Shown piece by piece: positions 7,938 to 16,191 of a DNA stretch of 64,000 nt (the stretch's first letter is position 1; the number at the start of each line of letters is the position of its first letter). The position numbers and the translations under genes were made by a program. Source of the DNA: Tessaracoccus sp. MC1679 (GTDB lineage Bacteria > Actinomycetota > Actinomycetes > Propionibacteriales > Propionibacteriaceae). Location of the stretch: positions 186,001 through 250,000 of the forward strand of contig NZ_JACJGB010000003.1 in the NCBI RefSeq assembly GCF_014164775.1, in the 5' to 3' direction. The notes under the pieces are model-generated. The model was given only the letters and a program-made list of their open reading frames with translations, did not search any database and was not told the origin of the DNA.

Positions 7938-9086
7938 TCACCCGATCGCATCGCGTCGGCGCCGCGCCAACTGCCGTCGGACATCCCTGGTGATCGCGGA
8001 GTTGAACGGCAACGCGCCGCCCGCAAGGTCGTCGTCGAGGGACGAGGTGGCGCGCAGCGCGGTGTTCAATGCGCGCTCGACCACGCCGGTCGGCAGGCCG
8101 AGCCCCCGCCCGAAGTCCACGAGGTGCCGCCGGATGAGGCCGTCGGTGCGGCCGCCGACGCTGAGCGCGAGCGTGTGGTCACGGTAGGGGAGGGTGCTCA
8201 GAACGTCGTACATGGGTGCCACTCGCCACTCGCCGCCCGGGTTCTGCAGCACGGACACGTTCTTGGCGTGCACATCGCCGTTGCCGATGAGCCAGGCGAG
8301 GACGAGCTGGATGAAGACGTTGCGCATCGCGACGGGTCGTGCCGCGCATGCGTCCGCCACCGCGGTCGCTGCCTCTTCCGCGGACAGGAGGTACTTGTCG
8401 CTGGGATAGCGACCGAGGAGCTGGCATGCGTCTTCGACCGCGCGGCGACCATCCGCCCGGTCGAAGCGGTGCACCACAAGCCCCGATCTGCCCCTCGTGT
8501 CGGTAATGATCGTTGCTTCCACGACGGAGAGGCCGAGGCGCCTGGCCACGCGGAGGAAGTACGCCTCGTTCTCGACGGCGAAAGGGTAGTCGGGCGGCGT
8601 CAACTTGATGATCGTCGATGCCCCTGATCCGGAGTGACCGGGGAGTGTGATCATCCCGGCGGACAGCTTGTCCTGAACGCCTGGCATGCCGACGGGATCG
8701 ATGCCGTAGTCAGCGAGCAACGCCGCGAAGTCCAGCGGCTCCTCCGGTTCCACCAGCGGGCGGGCGGGTACTGGAGGCCTGCCCTGCGGTAACACCTGGA
8801 CGTCCCCGATGGTGTCGGTACCTGTCGCGAGCAGCAGGGTGAGCTCGTCGTCTCCTGAGGTCTTGACCGCCCGCTGGAGTGCCGCGAGGCGGCGCCCCTC
8901 GGGCAGCAGATTGGTGAAGAAGGGCGGCAACGTCCGCCCGGGGCGCACGAATCGTGAACCCAGGGGAAGCGAGTGGGCTACGGGGGGGCCTGAGTAGTGA
9001 TCCACGTAGGCGAACGTGGTGTCCACCCCGTCGGCCTCGAGTGTCGCGGCGAGGAGCCCGTCCTTGTAGACGTCGGCGACGTTCAC
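7938..9086 (-). CDS. hipA: HipA-type serine/threonine kinase toxin
   Basis: HipA toxins phosphorylate glutamyl-tRNA synthetase or related targets, stopping translation and causing growth arrest or persistence. The 382-residue protein has the N-terminal HipA subdomain (PLGSR and PPFFTNLLPEG), then the GVQDKLS loop, and the kinase core motifs GNGDVHAKN (catalytic Asp and metal-binding Asn) and APMYDVLST (metal-binding Asp). It is somewhat shorter than E. coli HipA (440) but no key motif is missing. Its ATG overlaps the stop of the upstream hipB-like gene by 4 bases, the usual antitoxin-first order. It is next to two tRNA genes and an IS remnant, a typical accessory location. Confidence 0.92.
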   Translation of the reverse strand: MNVADVYKDGLLAATLEADGVDTTFAYVDHYSGPPVAHSLPLGSRFVRPGRTLPPFFTNLLPEGRRLAALQRAVKTSGDDELTLLLATGTDTIGDVQVLPQGRPPVPARPLVEPEEPLDFAALLADYGIDPVGMPGVQDKLSAGMITLPGHSGSGASTIIKLTPPDYPFAVENEAYFLRVARRLGLSVVEATIITDTRGRSGLVVHRFDRADGRRAVEDACQLLGRYPSDKYLLSAEEAATAVADACAARPVAMRNVFIQLVLAWLIGNGDVHAKNVSVLQNPGGEWRVAPMYDVLSTLPYRDHTLALSVGGRTDGLIRRHLVDFGRGLGLPTGVVERALNTALRATSSLDDDLAGGALPFNSAITRDVRRQLARRRRDAIG

Positions 9087-9277
9087 GGCTTGATCCTGAC
9101 TGTGAGCTCCAACCCAAGGGTGTCAAGAAGGGCGCGGAGTTTGTCGAACTGCACGGAGACCTTGCCCGCCTCGACGGCGCGGACGAAACGCTCGGACACC
9201 CCGGCGAGGTCCGCGGCGTCGAGCTGTGTCAGGTGCAACGCCCGACGCCTTTTGCTGACGGTGCTGGCAAGATCCAT
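9083..9277 (-). CDS. hipB: HipB-type helix-turn-helix antitoxin
   Basis: This 64-residue XRE-family DNA-binding protein should bind HipA and repress the hipBA promoter. The HTH runs about residues 8-45: RRRALHLTQLDAADLAGVSERFVRAVEAGK, with the typical turn AGVS and recognition helix RFVRAVE. It overlaps hipA by 4 bases. It is at the short end for HipB and lacks a long C-terminal tail. The start at 9277 is the only ATG that leaves the full first helix. Confidence 0.88.
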   Translation of the reverse strand: MDLASTVSKRRRALHLTQLDAADLAGVSERFVRAVEAGKVSVQFDKLRALLDTLGLELTVRIKP

Positions 9278-9453
9278 GGTGCTCCGATCGGCGTGAACGT
9301 GCCGTTTGTAGTCATTGTCCCCATGCAGGGCGGAGAGGTCAAGGCTATTCGGTGCGTTCGTGCCGGATCCTGTTTGCGACGGCGTCCCTCATGGCGCTGG
9401 AGGAGAAGATCGGCACGTGTGTGCCGGTCGTCGGAGCGATCCAGTCGCTGGGC

Positions 9454-10332
9454 TCAGAGGCCGAGGAAGGCGCGGATGGTGTCGAGTTCGCGCCCGGCCT
9501 GGGACCGTCCTGACTGGAAGACCGACCGGAGCATCGGGACCCGCCGCTCCGAGTTGCGGATCGGCATGGAGTCCGGGAACACGAGATAGGCGCGGCCCTC
9601 CCGCTCCAGCTCGAGGAGCTCGTCGAGCGATCGGTTGTAGTTGGCGGGCCGCTCGATCAGCCCCTGGGCGATGGAGGGGTAGCGCCGGAACAGCGTCCGC
9701 ATGGCGGCCGTCGAACGGACCGGGGCCTTCCGATAGCCACGTGGGCGGGTCATCACCACGAGAAAGCGCTCGTAGCCGTCCCTCCTCGCCGCATCGAGGG
9801 CGAACCCGCCCGTGGGGCCGAGGGCGCCGTCGCAGTAGTCCACGCCGTCGATGGTCGTCAGCGGCATGAGCAGCGGCATCGTCGACGACGCCCTCACCCG
9901 TTTGGCCAGGGACATCACGTCCTGAAGGTCCTCGCGGCCCCAGTAGATCATCTCGCCGTCCGTGCAACGGACCGCTCCGATGCGGACCTGGGCCGGGTTG
10001 GCCCGGAAGGTGTCGAGATCCAGGGGGAGGACCTGGTGGGGGAGCGAGGTCTGCTCGTAAATCCACTCGGCGTTGAACATGCCCTTGCCTGCCACCCAGG
10101 TACGCCAGTCGCCGAACTGGGGCTCGGCCGCGACATCGACGAACGACCGCTCCGCGCGCCCGGGGTCCCGGGAGACGTAGTTGACGGTGCAGCTGGACCC
10201 GGCCGAGATGCCGCCCACCCAGTCGAGGTGGATGCCCGCCTCCAGGAAGGCGGCGAGCACCCCGGAGGAGAAGGCGGCCCGCATGCCGCCGCCCTCGAAG
10301 ACGAGTGCGGTGTCGGTCACGGTGCTGGTCAT
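9454..10332 (-). CDS. Patatin-like phospholipase
   Basis: A 292-residue lipid acyl hydrolase of the bacterial patatin (RssA/YjjU-like) family. It shows the oxyanion loop FEGGGMRAAF near residue 12, the nucleophile elbow GISAGS near residue 40 (Ser of G-x-S-x-G), and the Asp of the Ser-Asp dyad in DGALG. There is no signal peptide, so it is probably cytoplasmic or membrane-peripheral. I took ATG 10332; GTG at 10335 or 10341 is possible, and a ribosome site is not obvious for any. It is divergent from trigger factor, with about 120 bases between. Confidence 0.88.
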   Translation of the reverse strand: MTSTVTDTALVFEGGGMRAAFSSGVLAAFLEAGIHLDWVGGISAGSSCTVNYVSRDPGRAERSFVDVAAEPQFGDWRTWVAGKGMFNAEWIYEQTSLPHQVLPLDLDTFRANPAQVRIGAVRCTDGEMIYWGREDLQDVMSLAKRVRASSTMPLLMPLTTIDGVDYCDGALGPTGGFALDAARRDGYERFLVVMTRPRGYRKAPVRSTAAMRTLFRRYPSIAQGLIERPANYNRSLDELLELEREGRAYLVFPDSMPIRNSERRVPMLRSVFQSGRSQAGRELDTIRAFLGL

Positions 10333-10392
10333 CACGGGCACCCACTCTAGAGCGGTCCCGGGCCAGAGCGGCGCGGAGGGGCGCGCTGCCGA

Positions 10393-10421
10393 TTGGTGGG
10401 CTGGGCATTGACCGATAGACT
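10393..10421 (+). promoter_or_regulatory. Candidate promoter of trigger factor
   Basis: TTGGTG (10393-10398) and TAGACT (10416-10421) are spaced by 17 bases and lie about 35 bases before the trigger factor start. This is a reasonable housekeeping sigma match. Confidence 0.5.
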
Positions 10422-10455
10422 CGATCCCGATCATTCCAACTTCAGGAGTCCATTC

Positions 10456-11853
10456 GTGCCTAGCACCTCCCAGAAGCTGAGCCCGACGCGGGTGAAGCTC
10501 ACCGTCGAGATCCCCTTCGCCGATCTCAAGCCCTACCTCGATGACGCCTACAAGGGGATTGCCGAGCAGATCAACATTCCCGGCTTCCGCAAGGGGAAGG
10601 TGCCTGCCACCGTCATCGATCAGCGCTACGGCCGCGGCGTCGTGCTGCAGGAGGCCATCAACGAGGCCATCCCCTCGGCGTACAACGCAGCCATCGAGGA
10701 GCACAAGGTTGTGCCCATGGCGCAGCCTGAGGTTGAGGTCACCAAGCTGGAGGACAAGGAACTCGTCGAGTTCACGGCCGAGGTGGACATCCGCCCGGAC
10801 GTGACCCTGCCTGACTTCACCAAGGTCGAGGCCACCGTGGACAACGCCGCCAGCATCGACGCGCTCGTCGAGGAGCGCATCGGCCTCCTGCGCGAGCGCT
10901 TCGCCACCACCACAGAGGTGGACAGGGCTGCGGCCGAGGGCGACGTGCTCACCCTGGATCTCGTGGCCTCCCAGAACGGCGAGCCGCTTCCTGAGGCCAC
11001 CGCCGAGGGTCTCACCTACAAGGTGGGCCAGGAAGCCAACATGCTCGAGGGCCTGGACGAGGCCGTGACCGGGCTCAAGGCCGGCGAGTCGAAGACCTTC
11101 ACCTCCACCCTGGTGGGCGGCCAGTTCCGCGGCCAGGACGCGGAGATCGAGGTGACCGTGATCAAGGTCTCCCAGCAGGACCTGCCCGAGGTGGACGACG
11201 AGTTCGCGCAGCTCATCTCTGAGTTCGACACCGTCGAGGAGATGAAGGAAGACCTGCGCAAGGGCGCCGAGCAGCAGGTGAAGGCCGATCAGCTGGCCGA
11301 CGCCCGTGACAAGGTGCTGGAGGCCGTCCTTGAGGCCACAGAGTTCGAGCTGCCCGAGTCCGTGCTTGCCCGCGAGCTTGAGGCGCGCCGCGCCGAGGTC
11401 CAGCGTCAGCTGGCCGGCGGGGGCATGACGGTCGAGGACTACCTCGCCAACTCCGAGGACGAGGAGGCCAAGGACGCCGACGAGTTCTGGGCCATGATCG
11501 ACAAGCGCTCCGAGCAGGCCCTCAAGGCGCAGGTGGTGCTGGACGTCTACGCCGACACCAACACCGTCGACGTCTCCCAGCAGGACCTGACCGAGCTCAT
11601 CTTCCGCAAGGCGCAGCAGAACGGCTCCAGCCCGCAGGACGAGATCAACCACATGATGGAGCACAACCACATGCCCGAGTGGATGCAGGAGATCCGTCGC
11701 GGCAAGGCGCTCGCGGCCATCTGCGCAGACGCGAAGGTCACCGATGAGGACGGCAACCCCGTCGAGACCGCGCTGGCGGTCGACGCCATCGAGGCCGCCG
11801 AGGAAGTCATCGCCGAGGAGGAGGCCGAAGAGGCCGAGGTCGACGCCAAGTAA
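10456..11853 (+). CDS. tig: Trigger factor (ribosome-bound chaperone and prolyl isomerase)
   Basis: Trigger factor binds the ribosome exit tunnel and shields nascent chains. The 465-residue protein carries the ribosome-docking signature GFRKGK near residue 43, an FKBP-type isomerase domain (about 155-245) and the helical C-terminal cradle, ending in a Glu/Ala-rich acidic tail. I chose GTG 10456 over an upstream in-frame start because AGGAGT lies 6 bases before it and the text after it matches the family N-terminus. A perfect 17-bp hairpin follows, separating it from the clp genes, with which it is commonly neighbour and functionally linked. Confidence 0.97.
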   Translation: MPSTSQKLSPTRVKLTVEIPFADLKPYLDDAYKGIAEQINIPGFRKGKVPATVIDQRYGRGVVLQEAINEAIPSAYNAAIEEHKVVPMAQPEVEVTKLEDKELVEFTAEVDIRPDVTLPDFTKVEATVDNAASIDALVEERIGLLRERFATTTEVDRAAAEGDVLTLDLVASQNGEPLPEATAEGLTYKVGQEANMLEGLDEAVTGLKAGESKTFTSTLVGGQFRGQDAEIEVTVIKVSQQDLPEVDDEFAQLISEFDTVEEMKEDLRKGAEQQVKADQLADARDKVLEAVLEATEFELPESVLARELEARRAEVQRQLAGGGMTVEDYLANSEDEEAKDADEFWAMIDKRSEQALKAQVVLDVYADTNTVDVSQQDLTELIFRKAQQNGSSPQDEINHMMEHNHMPEWMQEIRRGKALAAICADAKVTDEDGNPVETALAVDAIEAAEEVIAEEEAEEAEVDAK

Positions 11854-11861
11854 CACCCAGC

Positions 11862-11900
11862 ACAGGATCGCCGCGGGACCCGTTCCCGCGGCGATCCTGT
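11862..11900 (+). terminator. Perfect 17-bp hairpin after trigger factor
   Basis: The arms 11862-11878 and 11884-11900 (ACAGGATCGCCGCGGGA and complement) enclose CCCGT. There is no long T-run, but stem strength and position right after the stop codon fit a transcription terminator. Confidence 0.8.
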
Positions 11901-11912
11901 CGTCTCCGGTGA

Positions 11913-11923
11913 CGCCTCGGGCG
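11913..11923 (+). promoter_or_regulatory. Possible ClgR-type operator upstream of clpP1P2
   Basis: CGCCTCGGGCG fits the published actinobacterial ClgR pattern CGC-Y-N-A-N-R-GCG at all but one position. It lies about 60 bases before the clpP1 start. ClgR activates clpP1P2 in Streptomyces, Corynebacterium and Mycobacterium, so position and likeness agree, but this is a single weak match. Confidence 0.35.
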
Positions 11924-11940
11924 AACACGGCCCCGTGCTC

Positions 11941-11968
11941 TTGGGTCCTTGGCGAATGCCGGTAGGTT
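11941..11968 (+). promoter_or_regulatory. Candidate promoter of clpP1 giving a leaderless or near-leaderless transcript
   Basis: TTGGGT (11941-11946) and TAGGTT (11963-11968) are spaced by 16 bases. The expected transcript start falls at or next to the GTG at 11975, and no good ribosome site precedes it. Confidence 0.4.
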
Positions 11969-11974
11969 AGTGGG

Positions 11975-12598
11975 GTGACTGAGACTCGAAACGACATCCG
12001 GATGGCCGGGCCCTCGGGCGCCGGCCTCGGCATGACAGACAACGTGTATTCGTCCCTCCTGGCCAACCGGATCATCTTCCTCGGGTCGGAGGTGCGCGAC
12101 GAGAACGCCAACGCCATCTGTGCACAGATGCTGCTGCTGAATGCGGAGGACCCGCACCAGGACATCTACCTCTACATCAACTCGCCCGGCGGCTCGGTGG
12201 ACTCCGGCATGGCCATCTTCGACACCATGCAGTGGATCAGCAACGACGTCGCCACCGTCGCCATGGGCCTGGCGGCATCGATGGGGCAGTTCCTGCTCTC
12301 GGCCGGCACGCCCGGGAAACGCTTCGCGCTGCCGCACAGCCGGATCATGATGCACCAGCCCTCCGGCGGGCTCGGCGGCACCGCCTCCGACATCAGGATC
12401 CAGGCGGAGCAGTCGCTCCACATCAAGCGCACCATGGCCGCCCTCATCGCCAAGCACACAGGCCAGACGGTGGACCAGATCGAGGCCGACTCAGACCGTG
12501 ACCGGTGGTTCACCGCCGAGCAGGCGCTCGAGTACGGGTTCATCGACCACGTCTACGAGCGCGCATCCCAGATCAAGACGGAGGCCCCGAACCAGTGA
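11975..12598 (+). CDS. clpP1: ATP-dependent Clp protease proteolytic subunit 1
   Basis: A serine protease subunit of the double-ring ClpP1P2 chamber that degrades unfolded and tagged proteins fed by ClpX or ClpC. The catalytic triad is readable: Ser in GLAASMGQF, His in [10 protein letters not shown] and Asp in SDRDRWF. The oxyanion strand [19 protein letters not shown] is intact. At 207 residues it has the normal length. The stop overlaps the GTG of the second clpP by 4 bases, so the two are co-translated as in other actinobacteria. Confidence 0.96.
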   Translation: MTETRNDIRMAGPSGAGLGMTDNVYSSLLANRIIFLGSEVRDENANAICAQMLLLNAEDPHQDIYLYINSPGGSVDSGMAIFDTMQWISNDVATVAMGLAASMGQFLLSAGTPGKRFALPHSRIMMHQPSGGLGGTASDIRIQAEQSLHIKRTMAALIAKHTGQTVDQIEADSDRDRWFTAEQALEYGFIDHVYERASQIKTEAPNQ

Positions 12599-13239
12599 TC
12601 ACCAACCTGCCCCAGGGCTCCGCACCCACCGGAATGGACATGAGCTACTACATCCCCCAGTGGGAAGAGCGCACCAGCTACGGCATGCGCCGGGTGGACC
12701 CCTACACCAAGCTGTTCGAGGACCGGATCATCTTCCTCGGCACCCCCATCAACGACGACGTGGCCAACGCCGTCATGGCGCAGCTCCTCTGTCTGCAGTC
12801 GATGGACCCCGAGCGCCAGATCTCGATCTACATCAACTCGCCCGGCGGCTCCTTCACCGCGTTGACCGCCATCTACGACACGATGCGCTACATCAAGCCG
12901 GACATCCAGACCGTCTGCCTCGGCCAGGCGGCCTCCGCCGCCGCAGTGCTGCTGGCCGCCGGCACGAAAGGCAAGCGGCTCGCGCTGCCCAACTCGCGCA
13001 TCCTCATCCACCAGCCCGCCACCGAGGGCGGCTACGGCCAGTCCTCGGACCTCGAGATCCAGGCCAGGGAGATCCTGCGGATCCGCGCGCTGATGGAGAC
13101 CATGCTGGCCGCGGACACGGGCCAGGACCTCGACAAGGTGAGCAAGGACATCGAGCGCGACAAATACCTCACCGCCCAGCAGGCGGTCGAGTACGGCATC
13201 GTCGACGACATCCTCCCCTCGCTCAAGGGACTCGACTGA
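12595..13239 (+). CDS. clpP2: ATP-dependent Clp protease proteolytic subunit 2
   Basis: This is the second, non-identical ClpP subunit of the mixed ClpP1P2 protease. Catalytic Ser lies in [12 protein letters not shown], His in [13 protein letters not shown] and Asp in [10 protein letters not shown] chose GTG 12595, which gives 214 residues, overlaps clpP1 by GTGA and leaves a family-like start ([20 protein letters not shown]). An upstream in-frame start would lie inside clpP1. ClpX follows 116 bases later. Confidence 0.96.
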   Translation: MITNLPQGSAPTGMDMSYYIPQWEERTSYGMRRVDPYTKLFEDRIIFLGTPINDDVANAVMAQLLCLQSMDPERQISIYINSPGGSFTALTAIYDTMRYIKPDIQTVCLGQAASAAAVLLAAGTKGKRLALPNSRILIHQPATEGGYGQSSDLEIQAREILRIRALMETMLAADTGQDLDKVSKDIERDKYLTAQQAVEYGIVDDILPSLKGLD

Positions 13240-13355
13240 AGACCCCGGAACACTCCGGGCTCGGGAAGGCGTTTCGCAGTCCCCAGCCCGGGTGTCCCGG
13301 GTAGGGTGGGAAATCGGAGATCAACGCAAGACACTCGAGCCAAGGAGGTGGAGAC

Positions 13356-14636
13356 GTGGCACGCATCGGCGAGTCAAGTGACCTGTTCAAGTGCAACTTC
13401 TGCGGCAAGAGCCAGAAGCAGGTCAAGAAGCTGATCGCCGGTCCCGGCGTCTACATCTGTGACGAGTGCATCGGGCTCTGCAACGAGATCATCGAGGAGG
13501 AGTTCCCGGCTCCGGTGGACGCCGGCCTCGTCACTGAGCTGCCGAAGCCGCGCGAGATCCGGGACTTCCTGGACACCTACGTCATCGGCCAGGACGGCGC
13601 CAAGAAAGCCCTCTCCGTGGCGGTGTACAACCACTACAAGCGCATCCAGTCCCAGCAGGAGGCGCACGGCCGGCGCGCCGAGCACGACGACGTCGAGGTC
13701 GGCAAGTCGAACATCCTCCTCATCGGCCCCACCGGCTGCGGCAAGACCTACCTCGCCCAGACGCTGGCCAGGATGCTCAAGGTTCCGTTCGCGATGGCCG
13801 ACGCCACTGCCCTCACCGAGGCGGGCTATGTCGGCGAGGATGTGGAGAACATCCTGCTCAAGCTCATCCAGTCCGCTGATTTCGACATCGCCAAAGCCGA
13901 GACCGGCATCATCTACATCGACGAGATCGACAAGGTGGCGCGCAAGTCCGAGAATCCGTCCATCACCCGGGACGTCTCAGGCGAGGGGGTGCAGCAGGCC
14001 CTGCTGAAGATCCTTGAGGGCACCGTCGCCTCCGTCCCCCCGCAGGGTGGCCGCAAACACCCCCATCAGGACTTCCTCCAGATCGACACCACCAAGGTGC
14101 TGTTCATCGTCGGAGGTGCGTTCTCCGGCCTGGAGGACATCATCAACCAGCGCATCGGCAAGCGCCCGCTCGGGTTCAACAACTCGGCGGACGCGCGGAA
14201 GCCGGACGTGGACCCGTTCACGGCGGTGCGCTCCGAGGATCTGCACAAGTTCGGCCTCATCCCCGAGTTCATCGGCCGGCTGCCCATGATCACCTCGGTC
14301 TCCCAGCTTGACCGAGACGCCCTGGTGCGCATCCTCATCGAGCCGCGCAACGCGCTCGTGCGCCAGTTCCAGAAGCTCTTCGAGCTCGACGGTGTGCAGT
14401 TGGAGTTCACAGACGAGGCCATCGTCGCCATCGCGGACCTGGCGCTCCTGAGGGGCACTGGTGCGCGCGGGCTACGCGGCATCCTTGAAGAGCTCCTCCT
14501 GGACGTCATGTTCGACGTCCCCTCCGAGGACGACGTGGCCCAGGTGCTCGTCACCAAGGACGCCGTCGACGGTGTCGCGGCGCCCACGATGGTGCCGCGC
14601 GCCAAGCTCGCCCGCCGCCGCGACCTCTCGGCCTGA
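13356..14636 (+). CDS. clpX: ClpX, ATPase unfoldase of the Clp protease
   Basis: This AAA+ unfoldase recognises substrates such as ssrA-tagged proteins and threads them into ClpP. Domains in order: the N-terminal C4 zinc-binding domain (C-N-F-C ... C-D-E-C, residues 9-36), the AAA+ module with Walker A GPTGCGKT (about residue 124), the pore loop GYVGED, Walker [10 protein letters not shown], and the C-terminal small domain with GARGLR. It is 426 residues, the normal length. The GTG start has a strong AAGGAGGTGG site at 13341-13350. It completes the clpP1-clpP2-clpX block. Confidence 0.97.
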   Translation: MARIGESSDLFKCNFCGKSQKQVKKLIAGPGVYICDECIGLCNEIIEEEFPAPVDAGLVTELPKPREIRDFLDTYVIGQDGAKKALSVAVYNHYKRIQSQQEAHGRRAEHDDVEVGKSNILLIGPTGCGKTYLAQTLARMLKVPFAMADATALTEAGYVGEDVENILLKLIQSADFDIAKAETGIIYIDEIDKVARKSENPSITRDVSGEGVQQALLKILEGTVASVPPQGGRKHPHQDFLQIDTTKVLFIVGGAFSGLEDIINQRIGKRPLGFNNSADARKPDVDPFTAVRSEDLHKFGLIPEFIGRLPMITSVSQLDRDALVRILIEPRNALVRQFQKLFELDGVQLEFTDEAIVAIADLALLRGTGARGLRGILEELLLDVMFDVPSEDDVAQVLVTKDAVDGVAAPTMVPRAKLARRRDLSA

Positions 14637-14666
14637 TCCCTCACCCGCCGCGGGGCAGAGGCAGGC

Positions 14667-16175
14667 ATGGAGCTTCACCGACTGGTCGCCACGTCGGCGG
14701 CCGTCGCCGCCACCCGATCACGCCTGGAGAAGCGACGCCTCCTCGCCGAGGCGCTGAACGCGGCGGACCCTGCAGACGTGGAGGTGGTGGCCACCCTCCT
14801 TGCCGGCGGCATCAGACAGCGACGCACGGGGGTGGGATGGCGCACTCTCGCCAGCCTGCCGGCGCCCGCCCTTGAACCCACGCTGACCGCCGCCGCCTTG
14901 GACGAAGCGCTGGCCCGGCTCTCGGAGCTGGCCGGGCCGGGGTCCCAGCAGGAGCGCACGCGCGCAGTGCGCGCACTCTTCGGCGCGTCCACCGCGGCCG
15001 AGCAGGAGTGGATCAGGGGACTCATCTCCGGTGAGCTGCGCCAAGGCGCGCTGGACTCGTTGCTCCTCGAGGCCATCGCCGAGGCCGCCGCGCTGCCTCT
15101 CGCGCTCGTCCGGCGCGCCGCGATGTTCTCCGCCCCCACCGGCCCCGTCGCTGCCGCGGCGCTGACGGGTGGCCGCGAGGCGCTGGCCGGCTTCCGCCTC
15201 GCCGTGGGTCGGCCGGTGCGGCCGATGCTCGCTGCCTCCGCCCCGGACGTCGACGCGGCTCTGGTGGGCCTCGGCGGCGAGGTCGCGGTTGACGGGAAGA
15301 TCGACGGGATCCGCGTCCAAATCCACAGGGCCGGCCAGGACGTGGCAGTGTTCACGCGCTCGCTGGACGACATCACCCCTCGGCTGCCGGAGGTCGTGGA
15401 GATGGTGCTGGGGTTGGATGTCAGCGCCGTGGTGCTCGACGGCGAGGCCCTCGCGCTCGGCCCGGACGGCAGACCTCGGCCGTTCCAGGAGACCGGGGCC
15501 CGGGCGATGAGCAGTGACGACACCCTCCGTGAGGCGGTCCCGCTCACCCCACTGTTCTTCGACGTCCTGCACCTCGATGGCCGGGACCTGATCGACGAAC
15601 CGGCCCGAACGCGGTTCGAGGCACTGGCCGCAGTCGTCCCCGAGGCGGCGAGGGCCCCGCGCGTCATCACTTCTGACCCCGCCGTCGCTCACGATTTCTT
15701 CGCCCAGATGATCGCGCTCGGACACGAAGGGGTGGTGATGAAGGATCTCGCGGCCCCCTATGACGCAGGGAGGCGGGGCTCCGGCTGGGTGAAGGTCAAG
15801 CCGCGACACACGCTGGATCTGGTGGTGCTGGCGGTCGAGTGGGGCAGCGGCCGCCGACGGGGTCTGCTCTCGAACATCCATCTCGGGGCCCGTGACGGCG
15901 ACGGCTTCACGATGTTGGGGAAGACGTTCAAGGGTATGACGGACGAGATGCTGGCCTGGCAGACCGAGCGCTTCCTCGGGTTGGAGGTGCGACGGGAGGG
16001 CCACGTCGTTCACGTGCGCCCCGAGCAGGTGGTGGAAGTGGCCTTTGACGGGGTCCAACGTTCCAGCCGCTACCCCGGCGGTGTGGCCCTCCGGTTCGCC
16101 CGGGTTCTGCGCTACCGCGACGACAAGACCGCCGCCGAGGCCGACACCCTGGAGTCGGTTCGGGCTCTCGCCTAG
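14667..16175 (+). CDS. ATP-dependent DNA ligase (LigB/LigD-like, type I)
   Basis: It seals nicks in DNA using ATP through an enzyme-adenylate. The nucleotidyltransferase motif I VDGKIDGIRVQ contains the adenylated Lys near residue 214. VLDGEALAL (motif III), GHEGVVMKD (motif IV) and WVKVKP (motif V) follow, and an OB-fold closes the protein. About 200 N-terminal residues form the helical DNA-binding domain seen in archaeal-type and mycobacterial LigB ligases. The 502-residue length matches LigB of mycobacteria. It is an accessory ligase beside the essential NAD-dependent LigA, probably for repair. The ATG has no strong ribosome site. Confidence 0.92.
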   Translation: MELHRLVATSAAVAATRSRLEKRRLLAEALNAADPADVEVVATLLAGGIRQRRTGVGWRTLASLPAPALEPTLTAAALDEALARLSELAGPGSQQERTRAVRALFGASTAAEQEWIRGLISGELRQGALDSLLLEAIAEAAALPLALVRRAAMFSAPTGPVAAAALTGGREALAGFRLAVGRPVRPMLAASAPDVDAALVGLGGEVAVDGKIDGIRVQIHRAGQDVAVFTRSLDDITPRLPEVVEMVLGLDVSAVVLDGEALALGPDGRPRPFQETGARAMSSDDTLREAVPLTPLFFDVLHLDGRDLIDEPARTRFEALAAVVPEAARAPRVITSDPAVAHDFFAQMIALGHEGVVMKDLAAPYDAGRRGSGWVKVKPRHTLDLVVLAVEWGSGRRRGLLSNIHLGARDGDGFTMLGKTFKGMTDEMLAWQTERFLGLEVRREGHVVHVRPEQVVEVAFDGVQRSSRYPGGVALRFARVLRYRDDKTAAEADTLESVRALA

Positions 16176-16191
16176 GCGGTATCGTGGGGCG

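Noticed and set aside
10393..10455. An in-frame 21-codon upstream extension of trigger factor
   Set aside because: It overlaps the likely promoter, and the GTG at 10456 has the better ribosome site.
9454..12165. A 903-codon minus-strand open frame spanning patatin, tig and clpP1
   Set aside because: Only the part up to 10332 is patatin. The rest is the antisense shadow of trigger factor and clpP1, with no protein-like motifs.
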